A stretch of DNA of 56,865 nucleotides, from positions 1 through 56,865 of the forward strand of contig NZ_PYON01000025.1 in NCBI RefSeq assembly GCF_003026355.1, read 5' to 3'. Origin of the DNA: Photobacterium kishitanii. GTDB taxonomy: Bacteria > Pseudomonadota > Gammaproteobacteria > Enterobacterales > Vibrionaceae. Positions 37,533 through 45,096 of the stretch are shown here, in pieces. A model generated the notes under the pieces. The model was not told where the DNA came from, did not search any database, and saw only the letters and a list, made by a program, of their open reading frames with translations. The position numbers were made by a program, and so were the translations under genes. The stretch's first letter is position 1, and each line of letters starts with the position of its first letter.

Positions 37533-38179
37533 TAATTATTCCTTAATAGAATGAAAATATTACAAGTTAAGATATAAGGTTGGATAGTAAAAAATAATCG
37601 CGGAATAATACTGCTAATGATGAATATTAGTAGTATGTAATTTTATAAAATTGTGATCTAACTCGCAATTAATAAAGACATCAATTATCGTTATTAATTA
37701 TTGGTTATTTTATACAGATGAAGAGCTTATCTTAATATGCTGGTGGTTTTATATTGGTGAGTTAAGTAATTATTCCCCCCTATTTTTTATATGACGTTTT
37801 AGCATTAACGTCTGAACAACATGGTTATCTGTTTGTTAGAACCGAGAAGTAGGATACTTAGTTAATGTGTGACAATATATTTTCTATTAATAAATATATA
37901 TTCATAAGAGGTGGGTTGAAATGATTAAAAATGTATTTACTACAGAGTAAAACCGTACTTTATTAATATATATAGTTCAATCTATGTTAATAACTATAAT
38001 TGAATATTTATCTATTAGTGAATTAGGAAAAAAGAAAATAATTTATAATATAGCCTAATTACTATTATTCACTGCTGAAATAGTAATTCATTCTTTGTTC
38101 AGAAAAGATATGTTTTTATTTGTATGTCAAATTCATCTTATCTTTAATCAATATTTAAAATAACGAGCATATTCGATTT
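37533..38179. other. divergent intergenic region, 647 bp
   Basis: It separates the lipoprotein gene from the endopeptidase gene. It is very AT-rich, with no reading frame worth reporting. A short imperfect inverted repeat (ACTGCTAAT / ATTAGTAGT) lies near 37608-37633. It presumably holds both promoters. I see no recognisable operator. Confidence 0.5.
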
Positions 38180-39598
38180 ATGTCTAGGTCTAAAACGACA
38201 ACACTGAGCAAGTTTACTAATTATCGTTTTTTAGGGCTTGCAGGGCTTTCATTAGTGGCTGTTGCTGTAATAATGGCAAATTATCACCGCTCGCCGTCGC
38301 ATTCTATCGAAGGTCCTGTTTCGATATCGGCGCCAGCCCATAAAGATAATACTGTATTACCATCAACTACAACGCTTCCAGCGAAGTCTGGTACTGATGC
38401 TGCATCATTAGCGACAGACGCGCACCAAGCAGTCTCGAATACCGCAGACAAGGCCATTAAAAAATCAACGGTGCCAGTCATTGACGACAGTGTTAGCAAT
38501 GAGCCTAGTTACCAATATACCATTAAGCCTGGTGATACACTGAGTGAGATTTTTGCTCACGAGAAGATTCCATATTCTGTTATGTATTCTATCATTTCAG
38601 CTGATCGTAATTTTAAGGTTGCCGATCTAAATGCAGGAAATGTTGTACGTTTTTGGATTGATAGCGCCAATCACCAATTAACAAAATTCCAGCTTCAACT
38701 TAGCCTTGCTGAAAATATTGAATATACCCTTACGCCAAAAGGTAATTACGAAGCCAAAAAAACAGTACTAAAAGGCGTATGGCATGATGCTGTTATCACT
38801 GGCACTATTGATGGTAGTTTTTTATCTTCAGCCAAAAAAGCGGGATTGCAATACAGTGATGCAACTCAAATCATCAATCTTCTACAAAATAAAGTGAGTT
38901 TCAATCATCTCAAAGTTGGCGATAAATTTGAGGTCGTCACTAACAATAAATTCATAGGCAGTACGCCAACAGGTGATAACCAAATACTTGCTGTACGTAT
39001 TTATACTAAAAAAGACGTAATTTCAGCTTATAGTGATGGTCATGGCAATTTTTACGACCAACACGGTGAAGGTTTACAACCGGCCTTACTACGCTGGCCA
39101 ACCGCTATTCATTATCGTATTACTTCACCATTCAGTTTAGCTCGCGTTAATCCAGTATCAGGCATTCTTGAACCACATTATGGTGTCGATATCGGTGCGC
39201 CTTCTGGTACTCATGTATTAGCGACAGGGACAGGTGTGGTTACACGTGTTGCGTACCAAAAATATGCGGGTAACTACATCAATATTCGGTATAACAAAAC
39301 ATATAGTGCACGCTTCCTTCACAATAGTCGTATTTTGGTTAAAAAAGGCCAGCATGTAACACGTGGTCAAGTTATTGCCTTATCCGGTGCGACAGGGGAG
39401 GTTACTGGGCCACATGTTCACTATGAACTGCATATTGACGGAAAACCAGTCAACCCAATGACAGCTAAAATACCGCTAGCAACATCAGTGTCACCTAAAG
39501 AAAAGCAGGCATTTGAAGAACGTGTCGCTCAATATAATAAAATGATGTCAACAGAGAGTGGTGAGCCAACTTCAAATATTAAACTTGCTAATAAATAA
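38180..39598 (+). CDS. mepM: murein DD-endopeptidase, M23 family (MepM-like)
   Basis: This is a periplasmic metallopeptidase that cuts peptide crosslinks to allow wall growth. The 472-residue protein has one N-terminal membrane anchor (about 14-33) and a Ser/Ala/Thr-rich linker. A LysM-like/OapA segment (YTIKPGDTLSEIFAHEKIPY at about 114-133) follows, then the M23 domain. The zinc and catalytic residues are present: HYGVDIGAPSGT (His and Asp, about 333-344) and GPHVHYELHIDG (about 413-424). The size agrees with E. coli MepM (440). A strong terminator follows it, so it is monocistronic here. Confidence 0.93.
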   Translation: MSRSKTTTLSKFTNYRFLGLAGLSLVAVAVIMANYHRSPSHSIEGPVSISAPAHKDNTVLPSTTTLPAKSGTDAASLATDAHQAVSNTADKAIKKSTVPVIDDSVSNEPSYQYTIKPGDTLSEIFAHEKIPYSVMYSIISADRNFKVADLNAGNVVRFWIDSANHQLTKFQLQLSLAENIEYTLTPKGNYEAKKTVLKGVWHDAVITGTIDGSFLSSAKKAGLQYSDATQIINLLQNKVSFNHLKVGDKFEVVTNNKFIGSTPTGDNQILAVRIYTKKDVISAYSDGHGNFYDQHGEGLQPALLRWPTAIHYRITSPFSLARVNPVSGILEPHYGVDIGAPSGTHVLATGTGVVTRVAYQKYAGNYINIRYNKTYSARFLHNSRILVKKGQHVTRGQVIALSGATGEVTGPHVHYELHIDGKPVNPMTAKIPLATSVSPKEKQAFEERVAQYNKMMSTESGEPTSNIKLANK

Positions 39599-39618
39599 TT
39601 AAGAAAACAAGTACGGAT

Positions 39619-39646
39619 AAAAGCCCTCATATTGAGGGCTTTTTTA
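39619..39646 (+). terminator. rho-independent terminator of mepM
   Basis: AAGCCCTCA (39621-39629), loop TAT and TGAGGGCTT (39633-39641) form a perfect 9-bp stem, followed by TTTTTATT. Confidence 0.92.
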
Positions 39647-40045
39647 TTAATATGTGGTTACAGATTTTTTGATAAATAATTATATAGTATCTATGCATGC
39701 TAATTAAATATTGAACTTAATCGTATGCTAAACTTTAAAGCAATAGAATATTATAATTGTTTTTAATAATTATATGGTTATATCTATTGTAAACTTAGTT
39801 ATTTTACTTGGGGTGTAGTGAGTTTGGTTAAATTAATAGTCAGTTAAATTACGTGTAATAATTTAATAAAATTGCAAAGAAATAAAAATAAATGCGAATT
39901 CAATCACATTTTCAGTATGGGTTAATATTCTGGTGTGAGTCTGGATGTTAAAAAATATACAAATACTTAGTTATATTAAATTATGAGATTTAATTAGTTA
40001 TCTCTAATGACTAGAGTTGTTTTAAATTTGCGCATGGAAGCTTTT
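39647..40045. other. AT-rich leader of the microcin-like operon
   Basis: There is no gene. Because the mepM terminator closes the upstream gene, the promoter of the following operon must lie here. I cannot single out a good -35/-10 pair, and no Fur box is evident, which matters because class IIb microcins are usually iron-regulated. Confidence 0.45.
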
Positions 40046-40552
40046 ATGATGATTTTAGATAAGTCAAATATCTCTGTTAGCACTAAGAATTCTTTATTTA
40101 TGGAAAGGGATCAGTGTGGTAAAAATAAAAGTGAAATACTACAAGAAATTGGACAGTTGTTAGAAGTAACAGTTAAAGATAGTGTTCATAAAACTGTAAA
40201 TATTAATTCATTTTTATATTGGATTAAGCCTGCTATATTACATAATCAATATATATTAATTGATAGTAAAGGAAGTATTGAACCTATCGGGTATCTTATT
40301 TGGGCTTGGGTTGATAATAAAACTCTTTTGGGATATTTAAATAATGATCATTTTATTCTACATCCAATGTGTTGGAATGAAGGTAACAATTTAATTATAG
40401 TTGATTTTCTATGTACAGAAAAACCATATACGTTATCTGTAATTAAGAAATTATATCGAAATGCAAGGTATAAAGCATTTATATCATGCAGAGATATAAA
40501 TATCTGCATTAGAGATAAATCAGGTTTAGTCATAAAACACAATAGGAAATAA
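40046..40552 (+). CDS. HlyC/MceI-like lysine- or peptide-acyltransferase
   Basis: The protein aligns by eye with HlyC-type toxin acyltransferases: a His in DSVHKTVNIN (HlyC His23 region), then ILHNQYILIDSKG (HlyC AIQANQYVLLTRDD), IGYLIWAWV (YCSWA), and WNEGNNLIIVDFLC (HlyC WTSGDRKWFIDWIAP), whose Asp is the second catalytic residue. Both residues are kept (His48 and Asp120 from this start). MceI and MchD, which help attach siderophores to microcins E492 and H47, belong to this family. The ATG at 40046 has GGAAG six bases before it; an ATG at 40007 would add 13 residues without a ribosome site. No RTX toxin is in the window. The substrate is presumably the small peptide at 43181. Confidence 0.75.
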   Translation: MMILDKSNISVSTKNSLFMERDQCGKNKSEILQEIGQLLEVTVKDSVHKTVNINSFLYWIKPAILHNQYILIDSKGSIEPIGYLIWAWVDNKTLLGYLNNDHFILHPMCWNEGNNLIIVDFLCTEKPYTLSVIKKLYRNARYKAFISCRDINICIRDKSGLVIKHNRK

Positions 40553-40555
40553 CTT

Positions 40556-41932
40556 ATGAGTGTTAAAACAATATCGGTAAGGAAAATAAAAAAGTTAAAT
40601 TTTATTGAAACAGGTTTACCTGAGATATCTTTTTCTTCATTTGATACTTTTCGATTAATAGGAGCAGAACTTGCTTGGTTCAATAGTGATTTATTAAAAA
40701 AATATAATATTAATGGTTCAAAAGAAGAGATAGAAGCGTTTTTATTAAACGAATATTCTTATGTGTCCCCAAACTATTTAAATTCAAATCGTTTAATCAT
40801 TAATGAATGTAAAACTTTTTGGGCCGATCGTTATGGTTCTAGACATGAAGTTTGTAATGGTGGTAGTGCTCGTTGTGGATTTGATGGTGTTTTTCAAGTC
40901 AAGGGTATTGGTATAACACCACTATTAGCACAAAATATGAGTAAGTCACATTCTCATGGCAAACTGTTTTTAGATGAGGCTATTTCTGAAGCTATTTGGG
41001 GTGAAATTTGTCATCGACACTTACCTTATGGATCGATTAGAACTTTAGCTATTATCAAAACAAATGTTCAAGAAGAGTTCTCATATTTAGGTAATAGTCC
41101 AAAGAAACCATGTGCTTTAGCGATAAGAGAGTTTTCTATTCGCCCTGCACATTTTGAAAGAGCCACTTTTTTTTGGCCTTTACCTGAATATATTTCTTTA
41201 AGAAATGATGATGCAGATCGAGTAAGAGAATGTATTAATTATTTACCGATCTCATTAGGTGTTAGTGATTCAACGTTATCGTCTAAAAAGGAGTTATTTG
41301 ATTGTTTAAAAAGCTTTGTAGTTCGTATAGCAAAACAAATAGCATATTCTAGAGTAAAGGGAATACCACATGGCTCTTTGACTAGCTCCAATATTAGTAT
41401 TGATGGTCGTTTTCTTGATTTCGGAACGATTACTGCAGTACCTGATTTTGGTAATTATGTTCTGGCTGATGGTGTAGGTGCAGTTTGGGACGATCATATT
41501 TTAATAACTAATTGGTTGAAGAATTTATTTTTAAATATAGATAGTTATTCTATTCTCAATGATGCTTTATCTAATAGTTTAGTTCAGGAGTTAGTGAGAT
41601 TTTTTCTTGATGAACTCGAATATCAAGAAAATTATGCAATTTTAGAAGAACTTGATGTTAAGAATAAAAGTAAAGATAACTTAATATTAGCAGGTGATAT
41701 AAAAAGAAATTTGATCTCTCGACATAGAATAAATATCGGTGATTTTTGCGCTGAAGATTTTAAAAGTAAGATTGTTAATCTAGCAAAAGAAAAGAGGTTG
41801 AAAATAGGTAATGTTAAGTTTGAACTTCGAGATTTAAAATATTCATCATTTACTATTTTTAATGATGAATACTTAAGTAAGACAAAATATTCAAATGAAT
41901 CAATCAACAGATTAATTGCCAATTATTGTTAA
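40556..41932 (+). CDS. MchC/MceJ-like peptide maturation protein with SelO-like motifs
   Basis: The 458-residue protein has blocks reminiscent of the SelO pseudokinase/AMPylase fold: FQVKGIGITPLLAQ (113-126), SHSHGKLFLDEAISEAIW (131-148), REFSIRPAHFERA (191-203) and HGSLTSSNISIDGRFLDFG (272-290), where SelO has its HGVMNTDN and DYGP motifs. In class IIb microcin clusters the partner of the HlyC-like enzyme is MchC or MceJ, of similar size; I judge this to be that partner. It starts 3 bases after the acyltransferase gene. The nucleotide-binding residues of SelO are only partly recognisable, so whether it transfers AMP, phosphate or nothing is open. Confidence 0.65.
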   Translation: MSVKTISVRKIKKLNFIETGLPEISFSSFDTFRLIGAELAWFNSDLLKKYNINGSKEEIEAFLLNEYSYVSPNYLNSNRLIINECKTFWADRYGSRHEVCNGGSARCGFDGVFQVKGIGITPLLAQNMSKSHSHGKLFLDEAISEAIWGEICHRHLPYGSIRTLAIIKTNVQEEFSYLGNSPKKPCALAIREFSIRPAHFERATFFWPLPEYISLRNDDADRVRECINYLPISLGVSDSTLSSKKELFDCLKSFVVRIAKQIAYSRVKGIPHGSLTSSNISIDGRFLDFGTITAVPDFGNYVLADGVGAVWDDHILITNWLKNLFLNIDSYSILNDALSNSLVQELVRFFLDELEYQENYAILEELDVKNKSKDNLILAGDIKRNLISRHRINIGDFCAEDFKSKIVNLAKEKRLKIGNVKFELRDLKYSSFTIFNDEYLSKTKYSNESINRLIANYC

Positions 41933-41943
41933 GGTGTCGAATA

Positions 41944-43116
41944 GTGTTTGATTTTCTTGAGCTAATTTTAATTTCAACATCATCAATAACATTATTTACA
42001 ACGGTTGTATTATTGGTGTTTTATAAGTATGGAAAAGAACAAGTAAATGTTAAGATATTACCATCAGTGTCTGTTTTTGTTCCTTATTATAATGAAGATT
42101 CTGATGTTTTATTAAAAACATTATCTTATTTAGATAATCAAGAATATCCATTACTGCTTGAAGTTTTAATAATAGATGATGGGTCAACGAATGACAGTAA
42201 AAAAGCTGTTGAGCAATGGTTAAACGTTCCAAGGCGACAAAAGTACTTATTAATAAACAAACATAAAAATAATGGGCGTAAAGGTTTTGCGTTGGATTAT
42301 GCTCTCAGCTTAGAGATTGCAACAGGAGATGCTTATGTCATTGTTGATAGTGATACGTTTATTCAATCTGATGGGATTAAAGAATTAGTCAGTAAATTAT
42401 GGTCTGATGATAGATACGCTGCAGTGTGTGGATATATAACTCCTAATAATTATAAAGATAGTTTTATTGGTCTCCTTCAGCATTATGAGCACATAAGTTT
42501 TTATGGTGCAATTAGATCGGCACAAGATAAGTTGGGATGTGTTCCCGTGTTAGCTGGTGCTTTTGTGGCACATCGCGCATCAATTATAAAAGATCTTGGT
42601 GGTTGGAGTGAATGGTTAGTAGAGGATATTGCTTGGTGTTGGAAAGCAATATCGAATGGATATAAAACAGGGTATGCGCCAAAAGCAAAAGCTTCAACAC
42701 AATGTCCAATTGATTCTAAAGGTTTGTTTAATCAAAGGCGCAGGTGGGCGAGAGGACGAGTAGAGGCGTTTGTTGTCGCTTGGAAGACTCATTGGTTTGC
42801 TGGTATATGCTCAACGCCTTGGTTCTTTATTACAGCATCACAATATATTTTCCCATCAAGTTTAATTTTATTGGGACTTATGCTGGTATTTCATATTTGG
42901 ATCCCTCTTATTCTTGGTGGAATAAATATGATCGTTTATTTAATTCTGCTTCATTTGTATATCAAAGAGAACGATTTGCAACGAGAGTTAACAACGAGTC
43001 AAATATTAAAAGCACCTTTGTTTTCATTAGTATTGGAGTCGATAACGTGGTTGCCAAATTTATTAGGATATATAGACGAAATTTTAAGGAAAAAGAAAAT
43101 ATGGTTAACAAGATAA
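41944..43116 (+). CDS. membrane glycosyltransferase family 2 (processive-type)
   Basis: This 390-residue protein has an N-terminal membrane helix (about 4-28) and a cytosolic GT-A domain with VFVPYYNED, IIDDGSTND (about 75-83), VDSDTF (about 134-139), the catalytic-base region EDIAWCW and QRRRWARG (about 262-269). Three membrane helices close it. The D, DxD, ED and QxxRW set is that of hyaluronan, chitin or cellulose synthase-like enzymes. MccE492 and MccH47 instead use GT1 enzymes (MceC, MchA) that glucosylate enterobactin, so this is a replacement or a different chemistry. The GTG at 41944 is chosen after AAGGTG; an upstream TTG overlaps the previous gene. Confidence 0.88.
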   Translation: MFDFLELILISTSSITLFTTVVLLVFYKYGKEQVNVKILPSVSVFVPYYNEDSDVLLKTLSYLDNQEYPLLLEVLIIDDGSTNDSKKAVEQWLNVPRRQKYLLINKHKNNGRKGFALDYALSLEIATGDAYVIVDSDTFIQSDGIKELVSKLWSDDRYAAVCGYITPNNYKDSFIGLLQHYEHISFYGAIRSAQDKLGCVPVLAGAFVAHRASIIKDLGGWSEWLVEDIAWCWKAISNGYKTGYAPKAKASTQCPIDSKGLFNQRRRWARGRVEAFVVAWKTHWFAGICSTPWFFITASQYIFPSSLILLGLMLVFHIWIPLILGGINMIVYLILLHLYIKENDLQRELTTSQILKAPLFSLVLESITWLPNLLGYIDEILRKKKIWLTR

Positions 43117-43180
43117 ATAGTCTTTTAACCTTTAATGAGCACAGTACTCTTTTACTGTAATTAATAGAAAGGGAATTATT

Positions 43181-43444
43181 ATGTATAACTTAAATGCGAA
43201 TGAGATATTGATGGTCGATGGTGGTGGGGATGGTGGCGTTGCTACTTCATATAGAATTATAAATGCTAATGACATAAAAAACTTTGGACAGTGGATTGCT
43301 AGCAATTCTGCATGGTCAGCAATATCAGGTAATCGTGGAAATTTTTCAAATAATTCAGGTGTAGGTACAGGAACGAGCCAATCATATGGAGGAAGCGGAC
43401 TTTCAGTTGGCGGTCAAATGATGGGGGCTGGAAGAAACTTCTAG
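43181..43444 (+). CDS. double-glycine leader precursor peptide (microcin/RiPP-like), 87 residues
   Basis: The leader MYNLNANEILMVDGG matches the C39-peptidase consensus exactly: Leu at -12, Glu at -8, Ile at -7, Val at -4 and Gly-Gly at -2/-1, predicting a cut after Gly15. The remaining 72-residue core is Gly/Ser/Asn-rich with no cysteine and a single Lys (Lys33). It has two Trp (38, 45) in related WIAS and WSAIS settings, three Tyr or Phe pairs with Arg/Asn, and ends in MMGAGRNF. AAAGGGA precedes the ATG. Class IIb microcins have similar Gly/Ser-rich tails but normally finish in Ser; this one does not. It lies between its likely modifying and export genes, and a 14-bp hairpin follows the stop. 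Confidence 0.82.
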   Translation: MYNLNANEILMVDGGGDGGVATSYRIINANDIKNFGQWIASNSAWSAISGNRGNFSNNSGVGTGTSQSYGGSGLSVGGQMMGAGRNF

Positions 43445-43462
43445 TTTTAAGTTAGATATAAA

Positions 43463-43502
43463 CATATAGGCGGTAGATAATATATTAACTACCGTTTATA
43501 TG
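43463..43502 (+). promoter_or_regulatory. 14-bp mRNA hairpin directly after the precursor gene
   Basis: CATATAGGCGGTAG (43463-43476) pairs fully with CTACCGTTTATATG (43489-43502) in RNA, counting two G-U pairs, around a 12-base loop. It has no U-tract, so it is more likely a stabiliser or attenuator that raises precursor message over downstream genes than a full terminator. Confidence 0.6.
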
Positions 43503-43515
43503 AGGTTGATTAATT

Positions 43516-43971
43516 ATGTTTATACTTAATAATAATATTAATGTTATTATTTATATAATAAAATCGATATTTTTGGCATTTTTATTAGCATTTATATCGA
43601 TTAGTATTATTATGTTATTTTTTGATTTTATTGATAAATCTAGCCCTTCTGAAATTTTAGGTCTAATTGACGTGTTTGGGATTATAGTTGTTTCGCCTTT
43701 GATTGAAACTATTATAATTTTAATTATAGTTAATTTTATGAGAAAATTTATATCTAACTTAATATTAATATCTATTATGATTTCATTATTTTTTGCTATA
43801 TTACATTCTATGACGAATAAATTTTGGGGATTTGTGATTTTTTTTCCATTTGTGGTTTACGTAATATCATATCAAGTTTGGTGTTTAAAAAGTTATAAAT
43901 ATGGTTTTTTTGTATGCTTGTTCACTCATGCTGGAGTTAATACCATATCGGTAGTTCTGATGTTATTATAA
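43516..43971 (+). CDS. CPBP-like integral membrane protein, candidate self-immunity
   Basis: The 151-residue protein is almost all membrane: about five helices (about 8-34, 48-75, 80-96, 103-123, 130-150). It shows weak CPBP/Abi hallmarks: SPLIETIIIL in place of the EExxxR motif, FFAILHS with His, and the final THAGVNTI, matching the HxxxN motif. Many bacteriocin clusters carry CPBP proteins for immunity, and this one sits right after the precursor. Alternatively it could be a leader-processing protease, but the missing second Glu of motif 1 argues against activity. Confidence 0.65.
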   Translation: MFILNNNINVIIYIIKSIFLAFLLAFISISIIMLFFDFIDKSSPSEILGLIDVFGIIVVSPLIETIIILIIVNFMRKFISNLILISIMISLFFAILHSMTNKFWGFVIFFPFVVYVISYQVWCLKSYKYGFFVCLFTHAGVNTISVVLMLL

Positions 43972-44014
43972 AATGATGATTTTTAATGAATTATTTTTAT
44001 AAATAGATTGATGT

Positions 44015-44043
44015 TTGGTTATTATTTTTTGTGTGCGTATAAA
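44015..44043 (+). promoter_or_regulatory. possible sigma-70 promoter before the radical SAM gene
   Basis: TTGGTT (44015-44020), a 17-base spacer and TATAAA (44038-44043) make a plausible -35/-10 pair, about 40 bases upstream of the ATG at 44080. In such AT-rich DNA chance matches are common. Confidence 0.3.
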
Positions 44044-44079
44044 TAATAGTTTCGGCGCATTTAAATACGGAATATATTA

Positions 44080-45084
44080 ATGGTTAAGATAAAAGAACTT
44101 TTTAAGATTAAAAGTAAGTGTGATTTGTTTTTAATAAATTGGGCTTTAATGAATAACTGTAATTATAAATGCAGCTATTGTCATCCAGACTTAAATAGTG
44201 GCTCAATTAAAGCTCCATCATATGAAGTCGTGGTCAATTTTGTAGAAAATATTAGTTCAGATGCCAAAAAGCTTGGTTTAACGCCTTATTTTGAGTTTGG
44301 AGGAGGGGAAGTAACTCTTTTACGTTATTTTAGCAAATTAATACAATTGATACATGAAAATGGTGGATTAGTTTGTATTGTTTCAAATGGTTCAAAGTCT
44401 TTGTCATGGTGGCGAGAGAATGCTGAATATTTGAATGGTGTGAGTTTGAGTTACCATGTAAATGATATTAAAGATGAAAATCATTTTACTGAGGTAGCAA
44501 AAACCTTAGAGAGTTCTAAAAATACTCGATTGCATGTCAATGTGATGATGGATCCTCAAAAGTTTAATGATTGTTATTTGTACGCTCAGCGTTTAAAAGA
44601 ACAAGTTAAATGTTCAATTGCACTGCAACCTCTATTTGAAGGTTTTGGCCATGGTGGTATTACCCAAAAATACAATTATACCGATAAGCAAGAGTCATTA
44701 ATGAAAAGCTTCAGAGGGTGGCCAGACGAAAAGAACCTTCCTGAACCTAGATCTTTTTTGGATATAGAATATATAGATGGTTTAAAGGGGACTGTTTCTA
44801 CTTTTGATTTGCTTATTAATGATCAAGTAAATTTTATTGGTTGGGATTGTTATGCTGGCGTTGAAAGTATAGTAATTACTTTTGCAGGTGAAATATATCG
44901 CGCATGGTGTATGCAAGATGGATCAATTGGATCTATATATGATACAGAGATCATTTTACCAGTAAAACCAACTCGTTGTCGTACAAAAATTTGTCAGTGT
45001 GGTGCAGATCTTTCTTCAACTAAAATTAATAAACGATTAATTGAACAATTAGATAATTCAATTGCTGTGACGCAAATTCTTTAA
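44080..45084 (+). CDS. radical SAM enzyme with C-terminal SPASM/twitch-like cysteines
   Basis: This 334-residue enzyme has the CxxxCxxC cluster motif at Cys27, Cys31 and Cys34 (CNYKCSYC), a GGE motif (FGGGEVTL at 73-80) and SNGS for SAM binding. The C-terminal region has additional cysteines at 257, 277, 300, 305 and 307 (GWDCYAG, EIYRAWC, TRCRTKICQCGAD). They resemble the auxiliary [4Fe-4S] site of SPASM or twitch enzymes that modify peptides. It is encoded after the candidate immunity gene and before the exporter, so the peptide at 43181 is the likely substrate. Since that peptide has no cysteine, thioether formation is excluded. A carbon-carbon or other crosslink, epimerisation or another reaction is possible. 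No RRE domain is evident. Confidence 0.88.
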   Translation: MVKIKELFKIKSKCDLFLINWALMNNCNYKCSYCHPDLNSGSIKAPSYEVVVNFVENISSDAKKLGLTPYFEFGGGEVTLLRYFSKLIQLIHENGGLVCIVSNGSKSLSWWRENAEYLNGVSLSYHVNDIKDENHFTEVAKTLESSKNTRLHVNVMMDPQKFNDCYLYAQRLKEQVKCSIALQPLFEGFGHGGITQKYNYTDKQESLMKSFRGWPDEKNLPEPRSFLDIEYIDGLKGTVSTFDLLINDQVNFIGWDCYAGVESIVITFAGEIYRAWCMQDGSIGSIYDTEIILPVKPTRCRTKICQCGADLSSTKINKRLIEQLDNSIAVTQIL

Positions 45085-45096
45085 GAGATAATAGAT

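Noticed and set aside
39647..40045. Fur box upstream of the microcin-like operon
   Set aside because: No 19-bp GATAATGATAATC-like palindrome was recognised; an AT-rich partial resemblance near 39893 is not convincing.
40348..40683. 111-codon minus-strand frame across the acyltransferase/MchC-like junction
   Set aside because: It overlaps two well-supported genes and has no ribosome site or recognisable sequence.
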